Position numbers and translations under genes: made by a program | Notes under the pieces: model-generated | The model's database searches: none | Told to the model about the DNA's origin: nothing | What the model saw: only the letters and a program-made list of their open reading frames with translations | Part shown: positions 32,701 to 41,253 of the stretch, one piece after another | Layout of the letters: each line of letters begins with the position of its first letter | Numbering within the stretch: position 1 is the stretch's first letter | Virus record (IMG/VR): IMGVR_UViG_3300013010_000028 | Location: 1-41,253 of that record | Strand: one strand, 5' to 3' | DNA length: 41,253 nucleotides | Origin: a virus

Positions 32701-34081
32701 TTGGAAACAATTCGCATTCGGCGAAATAAACTTTCCAGCAGATAATATTAATTTAAATAATTTAATATTGACCGATGTTAATAACAATCAAATTAATTTA
32801 ACTGACTGTGAAGTAATACAGAATAATGGATCTTATAAAATTATTTTCTGGACAGTTGATCCAGGAGTAGGTTCAATTATTAATATTAGAAGTATTGGCG
32901 GCACTGCTGAAATTTCAGATTTCTTAGTACGGGTAGAGCGCACTCTATCGCCAAAAGGTTCTGATAGACTACAAGCATATGCGGATGTAGAGTCATATGT
33001 ATATGATTCATATTTAACACCCGCTGGCTACGTTGACTATACAAAAGTTAAATTAACGAGTGTTGATATTGATCGTAATCCACATGGTATGCTGCAAGTA
33101 TTTACTAATATTGATAATGTCGATAATCCTGAATTGGGAGATACATCAGAAGTTGAATTCTCTCACATCGTTTTAGAACAATATACTGATGTTGATGGCA
33201 TTCAATATGAACGTGTTAGTGATCGAATTGTAGCTACAAATCAAGCGCAGTCAGATAGAATACCTGAAACCGCAATAATAAGATTCTATATAGAAAGTAA
33301 TGATCTTGATATTAATGAAGGTGAGTGGCAAAGACGATCTGGCGAAGGATGGGAAGAACTACCCGCCAATCAATATACACTAGTAAACTCACCCGAAAAG
33401 GATAAAATAATTTATGCTGGCAATCAATATAGAATTGTTATAGGTAGAAGTTATGTCGAAGATAAATTCATGACATTCAGATGGGATCACTATGCTGATA
33501 TCGATAAGAGAATTGATCCAAGTACAAGTAATATCATTGATATGTATATATTAAGTACAGATTATGTCAGAAGAGTAAATGCTTGGATAGATGGCGGATT
33601 CTCAGATGTAGTTCCTTTGCCTCCCAATAATTATGAACTAACTAATATCATGAAAGGTATTAATTCCAAAGCAAGTATATCAGATCATATAAGTTATATA
33701 CCGGTTAAGTTTAAATATCTCTTTGGCTCTTTTGCAGCACCCGAAAACCAAACAGTGTTCAAAGTTGTTAAAAAATCAGGCACATCGTATAGCGATAGTG
33801 AAATAAAAACTGCAGTAGCAAATGCAGTTAATACTTTCTTTGATATAGACAATTGGGATTTTGGCGAAACATTCTACTTCTCGGAATTAGCATCTTACAT
33901 TCACACATCATTACCTAATCATATTTCTTCAGTTGTAATTACACCAAAATATCAAACAAGCGAGTTTGCAAACTTGCTAAGTATTACTAGTGAACCTACA
34001 GAAATATTCTTGAGTATAACAACATCTTCAGATGTTAAAATTATATCCAGTATAGTAGCATCAGAATTATTGGGCGAATAA
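29738..34081 (+). CDS. 6: Baseplate wedge protein (gp6-like, baseplate J family), enlarged
   Basis: 1447 aa, more than twice T4 gp6 (660 aa). The N-terminal part is a good match to gp6-type wedge proteins: 'YVQQTYPDKFNDFIASSEFI', 'LVAYLGHSLSFRLDMNTREN', 'TAERRESILRMAKNLGYIKT', then 'INFPDGIFGNAAYGNYRIWY' and 'RIAPRAYYAQDRMVNAQDYN'. These define the iris ring around the hub. The C-terminus is also conserved-looking ('VANAVNTFFDIDNWDFGETF', 'LASYIHTSLPNHISSVV'). In between, residues ~600-1150 are beta-rich, acidic extra material not found in T4. It is cotranscribed with gp25 (2 nt gap) and the giant protein (3 nt gap). Confidence 0.88.
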   Translation: MSQERVDNLFASESWSAVYTAYSNISLKAYDFDTIREALLAYVQQTYPDKFNDFIASSEFIAILDLVAYLGHSLSFRLDMNTRENFLDTAERRESILRMAKNLGYIKTRPINARGYMKITSVTTNQDVADNEGNSLANTTVNWNDANNADWYENFITILDSSFSKNSKIQDPIATLNILNIENNIYEINENPQVKRFNYPFNANIAGSNRKFETTKVEIVDEIIGEAEPRSSKNFTIINRNDNLGPASDRTGFFVYAKAGEMNFNDYTYDLKLSNRTQNIDVIDISNTDVWIQRTDSNRNYTSTVTKVDNDSRETAIYNSLRTGSGDLASVTTNIDNSIAINFPDGIFGNAAYGNYRIWYRQTENVNFTVNANDISEVAITIPYIGGDDRPYDLTITMTTTSDFSENYAAETFESVRRIAPRAYYAQDRMVNAQDYNIYPLTLGANVISKSKAINTTFSGKSRFFEMDDVTGNHSNLSATGTDGSIFLEDDIISMNLSFNRQNGQIDNFIRNKITEVLKHPSLMNLYYFENMYNPASTILTPSLNFTVRSTNASIIDTVSSNTLGTVFLYPGDHILTQSANEKELSWTKIKNIESSVAGSAVDSYFIENLLPETAGSIEKIVRAYRSRFEADEIKNIKINKIEDLSIQSFIIKYVPKSNTSVWEWKLHDEVNDVALVEGKDVYIEFTYIPGVRENEAEYVARFTGKKIVFDSKKQVKFFYNNNKLVVDNETSLAERDKLFLKYYTTLANDSSSGLDELINIGTAQLSNIVVPGDNTVTFDADFSSTGAVITHDFVNNSEMYTVNSTQHKLISPLGVEYPIAPVAPSSDTVIGETPEYTVSYDKDNLSDLLTLNDYDDNSDVENSDEYVYSTTIVTIDDSGNIPDGFTYTSTYTPLEFENQGFKGNLTNAYFDLAYPNNFAWVDTSELPSGKTIDTAESGDTGVQTEFGRSFDGANYEFTFTDMTASGWSIRNHNLDGTDPDNPDDDVYWKQFAFGEINFPADNINLNNLILTDVNNNQINLTDCEVIQNNGSYKIIFWTVDPGVGSIINIRSIGGTAEISDFLVRVERTLSPKGSDRLQAYADVESYVYDSYLTPAGYVDYTKVKLTSVDIDRNPHGMLQVFTNIDNVDNPELGDTSEVEFSHIVLEQYTDVDGIQYERVSDRIVATNQAQSDRIPETAIIRFYIESNDLDINEGEWQRRSGEGWEELPANQYTLVNSPEKDKIIYAGNQYRIVIGRSYVEDKFMTFRWDHYADIDKRIDPSTSNIIDMYILSTDYVRRVNAWIDGGFSDVVPLPPNNYELTNIMKGINSKASISDHISYIPVKFKYLFGSFAAPENQTVFKVVKKSGTSYSDSEIKTAVANAVNTFFDIDNWDFGETFYFSELASYIHTSLPNHISSVVITPKYQTSEFANLLSITSEPTEIFLSITTSSDVKIISSIVASELLGE

Positions 34082-34084
34082 AAA

Positions 34085-37000
34085 ATGGCAAATAATAAAA
34101 TTTATAATCTCTTACCAGTGCACCTGCAGAATAAAGAATTGGAAACAATTTTTGACTCTACATTAGAAAGAGCATTTTCTAAGGGTAATATAGAAAAAAC
34201 TAAAGCGTTTATTGGCAGAAAAGAACGTGGCGTGTATAGTGAAACCGATGCATATGTATCATTTCCAGAGCATCTATTTCAAAGAGACAATTACGGTTTT
34301 GAACCAGTATTCTCAAATACTGCTATAGGAGACAATGTATTTTATGACGATTTATTAAACTCACTGTATAATAAAGGCGCACTTACAAATGATCACAGAA
34401 GATTATTTAAATCGGATGTATATACTATTAACCTACCAGTTGACATTGATAAGTTTATTAATTGGGAATTATATTATTGGATAGATAATGGATTTACTAG
34501 TGAATATGCTCTATATGAATTTAAAGAATATGAAGCAGGACTAACAGGTTGGATAAAACAAAAACCATATGTACTGAAAAGTAATTCTGAATATCTATTA
34601 GCCGAGTATTTGCCTAATTCTTCGTTTGGTGAAGATGGTGATTATGCTATTGTAATACAACAGTCAAGTCTAGTTTATTGGAAAAAGGATAGTATTGAAG
34701 GATGGGCACGTGTTGGTTCTGATGATCCCGGCGCTTCAGCATTTAATGCAACAGACCAAAGACCTATATCGCCCACCATAGGCGATACATATGTAAATAC
34801 AAATGAACTACGTATTACATTATTAAAAAATAATCAAACTTTTGTCCTTAAAGACACTATCTATGATAGATGGAATATTGATGTTAATCCTTATGCACTA
34901 AGATTTTCTGATACATCAGTCGGATTACTAAGTTTAATAGAATACAGAGCCAATTCACAGTCTAGTACACCTGATTGGGAATTATATGACGGTGAAGAAT
35001 TTGTATTTAATTTAGGAAATAGTAACGACACACATTATATAACAATCGATAAAAATACTGATAGAGCAACCAAAACAAATTGGTGGAGTGATAGAAATTC
35101 ATGGTATCATTATGAAGACATTCGTATGTATATTAATGATGATAGTTTGCCTTATGTTAAACAAGCAAAAAGACCAATTATTGAATTTGATAAGAATTTA
35201 GAACTAAGTGATATTAGTAGTGCAGCCGATGCCTGGTCTGTACCAACATTTAAAATGTATGATGCTGAATTAAATTATCTAAATGATTATAAGATATTTC
35301 ATTATGTAGAAGATGAAGATAGTATTATAGATATGTTCTTATCAATTCGTGCATTATTAACACCTGGTGATTATGCCAGTGAATTCACATTTAATATTGA
35401 TATGCCGGATAATACCAGTTTTAAATCTGGAACATCATATCAACAACTTTATATTAAATCAGAATTTGATTATAGAAATTTACGACATGAATATGGATCT
35501 GCAACACACACGCAGTTGGAGTTATTACAAGAACCAAAATCTTCTGAAACAATAGATGTATATGTAGATGGTATTAAACAAATAGGCAACTATGTTTATG
35601 ATTCTAATAGAATTGCATTTTCTGAGCCGGTGACAGGTTATGTTTATGTTGATTTCACGACAAAAGATAATGTTTTTGTTGATGGAGACGGAGCGTGGCA
35701 ACGTGTTGATCCATCACTTGAGTATAATCCAGATAATTTATTTCATAATAATAGAAACTTTACATTTTCTACAGTCTATGAACATATGTTGCGCCAGTTA
35801 TCAACTACAATAGGATTAACAGGAAATCCAAATGCTGTGAATAATTATCGTAATATTGGCGACAACACAGATAAAATGCGCAATAATAAGTATGGCTCTG
35901 TTATGGTTCGCAATAGTATTGATATTAAGAATGCTTATTTTTCAATAACTCGGGACGATTATAATCCATTTGCTGCGGTTGAATATCTTTCAGTGTCGTA
36001 TAATAATTATAAAAATAAATTAATAACAACGATACAGAATATTCTATCTGATGCTGCAAGTACATCTAAATCTGATGATTTTATTCTTGAAGAAGCAATT
36101 GCAGCAATTGCGCTAGTCAAGAGAGAAAACATTAGTGTGTTTACTGGTAGTCGTATGATAAATTATGGTAGTTTTCCAACACATTATATAACTGCGAACA
36201 TTGATCCAGTTGTTCCAGGATCAACAACGCAATTTATACCTGCAAGTATATCCACTGAAATAGTAGACGAAAATAATATATCAGTATATGTCAACGGAGT
36301 ACTTAATACTGATGTTAATTTAATTAACGGTGTTGAAATTTCATTTGGTGATACTGTAATTTCAGATGGAGATGTTATTGAAGTTAGATATTTTAAATTA
36401 ATACAAGAAACATTTATTCCACCTAGCGCGGCAAAACTTGGTATATCTGCTGTTTATAAGCCTAGATATATTATTGATCAAGAATTTAATACCCCACAAA
36501 CAATGATAGTAGGACACGATGGCTCTAAAACATTATGTTGGGGCGATAGAACAGATTCTATTTTATTATTGTTTGAGAAATTAGTTTATAATCGTATAGA
36601 ACAAAATACTAAAAATACAACTCTCGGTAATACAAAATATGGTATGTACAGAGACAGTACTACTGAATATTCATTAAATGAAAAGAAGTTTACAATGTAT
36701 CCATTTTTTAAGAAATGGATGCTGAGAAATAATATCGACAATCTTTATAACACTGATTTTGATGTTGTTGACTATAAGACTTGGAATTATCGTGTGAGCA
36801 ACGATCTTTCTCCTGGATATTGGAGAGGTATATTCCAATATGCTTACGGCACAGACATGCCATTATTAGAACCCTGGGTCACGGTTGGATATAGTACTAT
36901 ACCCGATGGCTTTGAAACTAATCCAGCACGTTACACTGAACTAGAATTCTGGAATGATTTAAAAACAACTTATTCTACAACATGGCCAATTCCAATAGAC

Positions 37001-40000
37001 AACTTTGGTAATTTAAAAAATGTCAATGATTTATTTTTCAATTCTCAATTATCGGCTGATGATACTGCAAAGATGGATCAGGACTGGGAATTCGGAGACG
37101 GCTCGCCAATCGAACAAGCGTGGAGACGTAGCAGTGAATATCCGTTCATTGAATTTTTATTGTCAATGATTACTAAGCCATTCGAAATTATTGATCTATA
37201 TGCAAGTGAATTAAACGGTATTATTAGAATATATCACAAAGTAGAAGGAATTAATACTGATACGATTACAAACGAACAAAACGGTTATGAATTCAAATTA
37301 GGATCTAAGTTAGGTGGGTTTGTTAATAACTTCACATTAAGCAGTGAAAATTCAGCATTATCTAATTCTAGATATACTGAAATACCAAAAGACAACTATG
37401 ACTTGTTCATCCATACAGGTGAACCAAATCGCAGTGAGAGTTTTAGTGCTATTGTAATAGAAAAAGTATCGCTAGATGTATCATATCCGATATATAGTTT
37501 ATCAGATATACAATCTTATCGTCAGGGTGATGTTGTTTATAATTCTTCTGATAATAGATATTATAAAAGAAAAATAGTTCAACCAACAGATAAAGAATTA
37601 TCTACTGTGATTAATTTTGATTACAATGCGTGGACATTGATATCTCAACCACAAGTCAAAAATTACGGATATAGAATTAATGGATATGATGAATTTAATC
37701 CACAATTTTATAGTATGAACTGGGATACCACATCACCGGCCAAATCGTGGAGCACACTAGGAGATGAAGCAATCATTAATGATTGGCAAGCAGGTTCATT
37801 TTACACGCTAGATTCTTACACTGTTTATGATGGGGTACCTTATATTTCTCTCTCGGATCACACCGGTTCTGCAGCGTTTAATGATGACCTGGATGATTAT
37901 TGGAAACGGTTGGTATCATGGCCCAGAGTCAATCAAGTGACTGCAACCGGATACAAGGAAACATTACCAGATCAAATTCGTACCCACAATTATGGCGATG
38001 TACTTTACTCACTTGATGAAATTGCACAACTGTTGATTGGGTATCAAGATTATTTAAATGCGGTGGGTTGGAGTTTCACAGATACAAATGAGTTGGGCGA
38101 AAATGTAGATTTTGAAAACTTATTAGTTAAATTTCTAGATTGGAGTGCAGAAAATCATGATGTAGGTGAATTTATTACTCTAACTCCAATATTATTGTCT
38201 GGTCGTTTCTCTGCACCATACGGTGTTGCAAGTGTACAGCGTGAAACAAATAAGAATTTCTATAGAGTACTTGATAGTGCTGGTAGACAAATATCTAATA
38301 CAGCAATAACATTCTATTCCGATGGCGATGCTATAATGTGGGAATCGACAATTCCAGTTTATGGAATGAAAATTGATATTGTTGATGTTGAACACGCCTA
38401 CGTTGTTGATCGTGTTGACAACTATGGAGATATAATATATGATCCAATCTCACACAATAGAAACTTGCGCATGATTATTGATTGTAACAGAACTAGCGAC
38501 TGGGATGGAACACTAAGTACTGACGGTTATATAGTTTATCAAAACACATTAATACCAAATTTTGAGACCATGGTAGCGGATACCAAGTTCCACAGAGACA
38601 CGATTGTAGACCAAAGTTTATCAAACGTTAATCTCATTAAAGCAAGTCATATAGGATTTACGCCACGAGCATATCTGTCAAATCATTTAATGGAACGCGA
38701 ATCTCAATTAGAATTTTATAAAGGTTTTATCAGTGATAAAGGAACGCCTGGTAGTTTAAATAAAATTGTTAATACCAATTCTAATTTCAGTGAGGTAAGT
38801 TCAAATGACGTATGGGCATTTAAATTAGGCGAGTATGGAAACTTAAATAGAAATGCATCGGTTAGTAAAAATATTAATACTGCGTTGATATACCGTGATC
38901 CGTTCTCTATTACATATGATAATCAAAATTTATTTGAATACAAAACAACTAGAAGAACTACACCTATAAAAACGACAGGATACGTAGATAGCAAAGATGT
39001 GAATTATATTGTTAGAAACTCAACAATATTAGAAACAACGGTAAGTGAAAATTATTATGAAGGTGATTTGGCTTGGATACAATTCGATAATCTTAGAGAT
39101 TGGGATGTAAGAAAACTCAGTGAAGTATCTGAAATATCTTATATCGGTGAAACAGAGGATTCTCAATTATACATTGTTGTCACTTCGTCTATTGATACTA
39201 CAGAAACAGTTTATTTGCGAATAATTAATGAAGAAATTGATCCAGAATTAAACGGATATTATAACATTGTAGACGATGGCACTGAATCATTCGACGGTAT
39301 AACTGTTTACAAATATCTGGTATTTGATACTGATTTTGAACCGGTTACAGTTGAAATCGACGCAAGTTCCCAGAATAGTATATTTGTACCTACCAGTGAA
39401 AATGCTGGCGTTGAAGCAATCAGTCTGAATTCAAATGTACAGATTATTGAAGGTGAAGTTTTAGTTATTGATGGTAATAGTTATACATATATAGAAGATA
39501 CGATTTCTACTACTGATATAACAATTGGCGGTGCAGATGCTACATCTAATCCAATCGTAACATCGGGAGAGCAGATATCTATAATTGTTTATGATCAAAA
39601 TGATATTATAAAAAATACAAACACATTAATAACATTTTCTGGAAACAGCATCCACGCAACTAATAACGTCACCTCAAATGACGGCGATAGCATTACTATT
39701 AATGATGTTGCCCTTGTTGTGGAAGCAACAGATAATGGTACGATTGAAGCAACATCAACACTTACTACAGAAGATAACATAAGTTCAGGTTCTGAATTGT
39801 CTGTACAGGTAGGCAGTGCTGCATCATCAAGTTATGTAATACAGGATATTACAGTAACGGGTACAGTTGTGTCACCAACTTTTGATGAAACTAAATCTAT
39901 TCAAATTAACGGACAAACAATAGCATTTGTTTACAGTGGTACTACTATAACATTAACTGATATAGTAGATACTATTAATATAGCATCTGCAGATGTGAGT

Positions 40001-41253
40001 GCACAAGATATTGGAAACGTATTAGTTTTAACTTCGTCTGCACCTTCGGTGACAATTCAAGGACAAGCAGCAATCGAGTTAGGTTTAATTACTGCAACGC
40101 CATATACAGAAACTAAATTAGGTAATTTGGCAGAACAGATAAATTTACAGGATGATGTTACTGCTAACATTAATGTTGATAAATTGGTTATATCCACATT
40201 GTTGCCTACTATGACACTAGGTGGAAACGAATTTAGTTTGTTTGGTTTTCCTAGTACTACATATCAATCCGAATTGCCGCCTACTGCCGCAAGTATTGCA
40301 CAGCAAATAAATGACTTGAGTATACCAGATGTTAATGCAACAGTTGAAACTGGTAAATTAAAAATTATTTCTATAGGTTCTACGTTGGTGGTATCTGATC
40401 CTTTGAATAATGGATCAATGGTGCGTCTAGGATTCACTTCTAATACGATAACTTCTAACATGTTGGATAATATTGTAGATGATATAAATTCTATACTATC
40501 ACTTGAAACTAATTTAGTTGCTAGTATAGCATTTGTTGATCGATTATTGATATCAGGTGATGAATTTAAGGTAATTATTTCTGATGTAACTGGTAATCCA
40601 CTAGATGATTTAGGAATATCCGAAGGGGAATATTTAACTTCGGGTCTAGCAAATTCATCACTTCTTACATTTAGAGATATAATTAATCAACAATCATCTA
40701 CGTTAACAGCAAGTATATCATCTGATGGACGTTTCATTATAACAAGTCCGGCATTACAATTATCTTTTGCTGGCACTTCTCAAAATTTGTTAGACAAGAT
40801 AGGGTTTTACACAGAATATACCAGTGTTACCAGTAATGCAAACTTTAAAGTTATGAGATGGAAATCAGTTAGATTTACTCCAGGATATAATGGTGCGACA
40901 TTTGATGAATTCTATAATGATTTAGGATTAAATACTGCTAGTAAAATATGGGCAGACTCATATCCCGGTCTAAACGATTGGGCAGTACTGAATAGAACCG
41001 CGATTGGTAATATTGAAATTGTTAATAGAAAAGCAAATGAAGTAGATGTTAGCAATGTTAACAGAGTTATCGTAACAGATGGAGAAGAACATATAATTCA
41101 TACATTGTATGATCCGCTAAACTTAAAATTACCTGGCAAAGTCATGAAAGATATTGATTATGTAGATTGGAATGATCCTGCTAAGTATGATGAATATCTA
41201 AGTAACGATTTGTGGTTAGAAGAACATTTAGGTGAAATTTGGTGGGATACTAC
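34085..41253 (+). CDS. Giant baseplate/tail protein in the gp7 position, cut by the window end
   Basis: At least 2389 aa with no stop before position 41253. It starts 3 nt after gp6 (MANNKIYNLLPVHLQNKELE). T4 has gp7 (1032 aa) in this place; the name here is positional. The body is acidic, Tyr/Asn/Asp-rich and beta-type, typical of a wedge or fibre-bearing protein. Residues ~1920-2260 contain several copies of a ~70-90-aa unit with the pattern '.I.ING..I.F......I...IN' plus 'L.I.S' and 'LG(F/L/I)', similar to the hook-IN type repeats of flagellin-like proteins. Other marine T4-like phages have giant proteins of this class (sometimes called VrlC), which is the other possible name. Ribosome binding site is weak, so translation may be coupled to gp6. 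Confidence 0.7.
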   Translation, partial: MANNKIYNLLPVHLQNKELETIFDSTLERAFSKGNIEKTKAFIGRKERGVYSETDAYVSFPEHLFQRDNYGFEPVFSNTAIGDNVFYDDLLNSLYNKGALTNDHRRLFKSDVYTINLPVDIDKFINWELYYWIDNGFTSEYALYEFKEYEAGLTGWIKQKPYVLKSNSEYLLAEYLPNSSFGEDGDYAIVIQQSSLVYWKKDSIEGWARVGSDDPGASAFNATDQRPISPTIGDTYVNTNELRITLLKNNQTFVLKDTIYDRWNIDVNPYALRFSDTSVGLLSLIEYRANSQSSTPDWELYDGEEFVFNLGNSNDTHYITIDKNTDRATKTNWWSDRNSWYHYEDIRMYINDDSLPYVKQAKRPIIEFDKNLELSDISSAADAWSVPTFKMYDAELNYLNDYKIFHYVEDEDSIIDMFLSIRALLTPGDYASEFTFNIDMPDNTSFKSGTSYQQLYIKSEFDYRNLRHEYGSATHTQLELLQEPKSSETIDVYVDGIKQIGNYVYDSNRIAFSEPVTGYVYVDFTTKDNVFVDGDGAWQRVDPSLEYNPDNLFHNNRNFTFSTVYEHMLRQLSTTIGLTGNPNAVNNYRNIGDNTDKMRNNKYGSVMVRNSIDIKNAYFSITRDDYNPFAAVEYLSVSYNNYKNKLITTIQNILSDAASTSKSDDFILEEAIAAIALVKRENISVFTGSRMINYGSFPTHYITANIDPVVPGSTTQFIPASISTEIVDENNISVYVNGVLNTDVNLINGVEISFGDTVISDGDVIEVRYFKLIQETFIPPSAAKLGISAVYKPRYIIDQEFNTPQTMIVGHDGSKTLCWGDRTDSILLLFEKLVYNRIEQNTKNTTLGNTKYGMYRDSTTEYSLNEKKFTMYPFFKKWMLRNNIDNLYNTDFDVVDYKTWNYRVSNDLSPGYWRGIFQYAYGTDMPLLEPWVTVGYSTIPDGFETNPARYTELEFWNDLKTTYSTTWPIPIDNFGNLKNVNDLFFNSQLSADDTAKMDQDWEFGDGSPIEQAWRRSSEYPFIEFLLSMITKPFEIIDLYASELNGIIRIYHKVEGINTDTITNEQNGYEFKLGSKLGGFVNNFTLSSENSALSNSRYTEIPKDNYDLFIHTGEPNRSESFSAIVIEKVSLDVSYPIYSLSDIQSYRQGDVVYNSSDNRYYKRKIVQPTDKELSTVINFDYNAWTLISQPQVKNYGYRINGYDEFNPQFYSMNWDTTSPAKSWSTLGDEAIINDWQAGSFYTLDSYTVYDGVPYISLSDHTGSAAFNDDLDDYWKRLVSWPRVNQVTATGYKETLPDQIRTHNYGDVLYSLDEIAQLLIGYQDYLNAVGWSFTDTNELGENVDFENLLVKFLDWSAENHDVGEFITLTPILLSGRFSAPYGVASVQRETNKNFYRVLDSAGRQISNTAITFYSDGDAIMWESTIPVYGMKIDIVDVEHAYVVDRVDNYGDIIYDPISHNRNLRMIIDCNRTSDWDGTLSTDGYIVYQNTLIPNFETMVADTKFHRDTIVDQSLSNVNLIKASHIGFTPRAYLSNHLMERESQLEFYKGFISDKGTPGSLNKIVNTNSNFSEVSSNDVWAFKLGEYGNLNRNASVSKNINTALIYRDPFSITYDNQNLFEYKTTRRTTPIKTTGYVDSKDVNYIVRNSTILETTVSENYYEGDLAWIQFDNLRDWDVRKLSEVSEISYIGETEDSQLYIVVTSSIDTTETVYLRIINEEIDPELNGYYNIVDDGTESFDGITVYKYLVFDTDFEPVTVEIDASSQNSIFVPTSENAGVEAISLNSNVQIIEGEVLVIDGNSYTYIEDTISTTDITIGGADATSNPIVTSGEQISIIVYDQNDIIKNTNTLITFSGNSIHATNNVTSNDGDSITINDVALVVEATDNGTIEATSTLTTEDNISSGSELSVQVGSAASSSYVIQDITVTGTVVSPTFDETKSIQINGQTIAFVYSGTTITLTDIVDTINIASADVSAQDIGNVLVLTSSAPSVTIQGQAAIELGLITATPYTETKLGNLAEQINLQDDVTANINVDKLVISTLLPTMTLGGNEFSLFGFPSTTYQSELPPTAASIAQQINDLSIPDVNATVETGKLKIISIGSTLVVSDPLNNGSMVRLGFTSNTITSNMLDNIVDDINSILSLETNLVASIAFVDRLLISGDEFKVIISDVTGNPLDDLGISEGEYLTSGLANSSLLTFRDIINQQSSTLTASISSDGRFIITSPALQLSFAGTSQNLLDKIGFYTEYTSVTSNANFKVMRWKSVRFTPGYNGATFDEFYNDLGLNTASKIWADSYPGLNDWAVLNRTAIGNIEIVNRKANEVDVSNVNRVIVTDGEEHIIHTLYDPLNLKLPGKVMKDIDYVDWNDPAKYDEYLSNDLWLEEHLGEIWWDT

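Noticed and set aside
1-41253. CRISPR array, insertion sequence or integrase/attachment site
   Set aside because: No spaced repeats of CRISPR type, no transposase or integrase motifs and no terminal inverted repeats were seen.

Overview
The window is part of the genome of a T4-like tailed phage (contractile-tail myovirus), probably marine. Nearly every recognisable gene is a T4 structural or replication homologue in T4-like order. The DNA is AT-rich. The fibre architecture (collagen-like repeats, S74 chaperone), the extra host-type genes (ClpP, an SDR enzyme, a GlpM-like membrane protein) and the very large baseplate proteins resemble phages of marine alphaproteobacteria and cyanobacteria. 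The exact host cannot be read from the sequence.

Layout. (1) 1-9793, minus strand: start of a structural or fibre gene, a 1230-aa tail fibre, then, reading leftward from 9793, the head block gp20 (portal), a small gp67-like core protein, a very acidic core protein in the gp68 position, gp21 protease, gp22 scaffold and gp23 capsid, ending in a strong terminator. (2) 9869-13109: a tape-measure protein (minus) diverges from gp26 (plus). The gp51 homologue has no start codon and appears to be made by -1 frameshifting on gp26 at a canonical TTTTTTA heptamer. (3) 13110-13910: almost 800 nt without a convincing gene. It holds a sigma70-type promoter with an inverted repeat over its -35, followed by a dense series of plus-strand hairpins with GNRA loops and G.U pairs, best explained as an unrecognised structured RNA. 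(4) 13911-19668: a resolvase-like nuclease (plus), then a minus-strand early-type cluster: gp55 late sigma factor, gp47, an SDR-like enzyme, gp46 and a 58-aa basic protein. Beyond it are a self-contained small-RNA gene (consensus promoter, three stem-loops, terminator), a 62-aa protein and a GlpM-like membrane protein. (5) 19797-41253, mostly plus: baseplate genes gp48-like, gp53, a 1657-aa hub protein with an N-terminal lysozyme-like domain, a gp5-like spike with a C-terminal M15-type peptidase, a small lysozyme-like protein, gp25, gp6 and a giant protein of more than 2389 aa in the gp7 position, cut by the window end. ClpP and a small coiled-coil protein run the opposite way inside this block.

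Regulation. Two promoter classes are visible. Consensus host-type promoters (TTGACA-17-TATAAT) precede gp55, the small RNA and the clpP pair. A T4 late-type box, (G/T/A)ATAAATA, precedes most virion genes and would be used by gp55-bearing RNA polymerase. At two divergent junctions (19.7 kb and 29.3 kb) an early promoter faces a late promoter across the same 32-bp element. All names come from reading the sequence by eye; no database search was possible.
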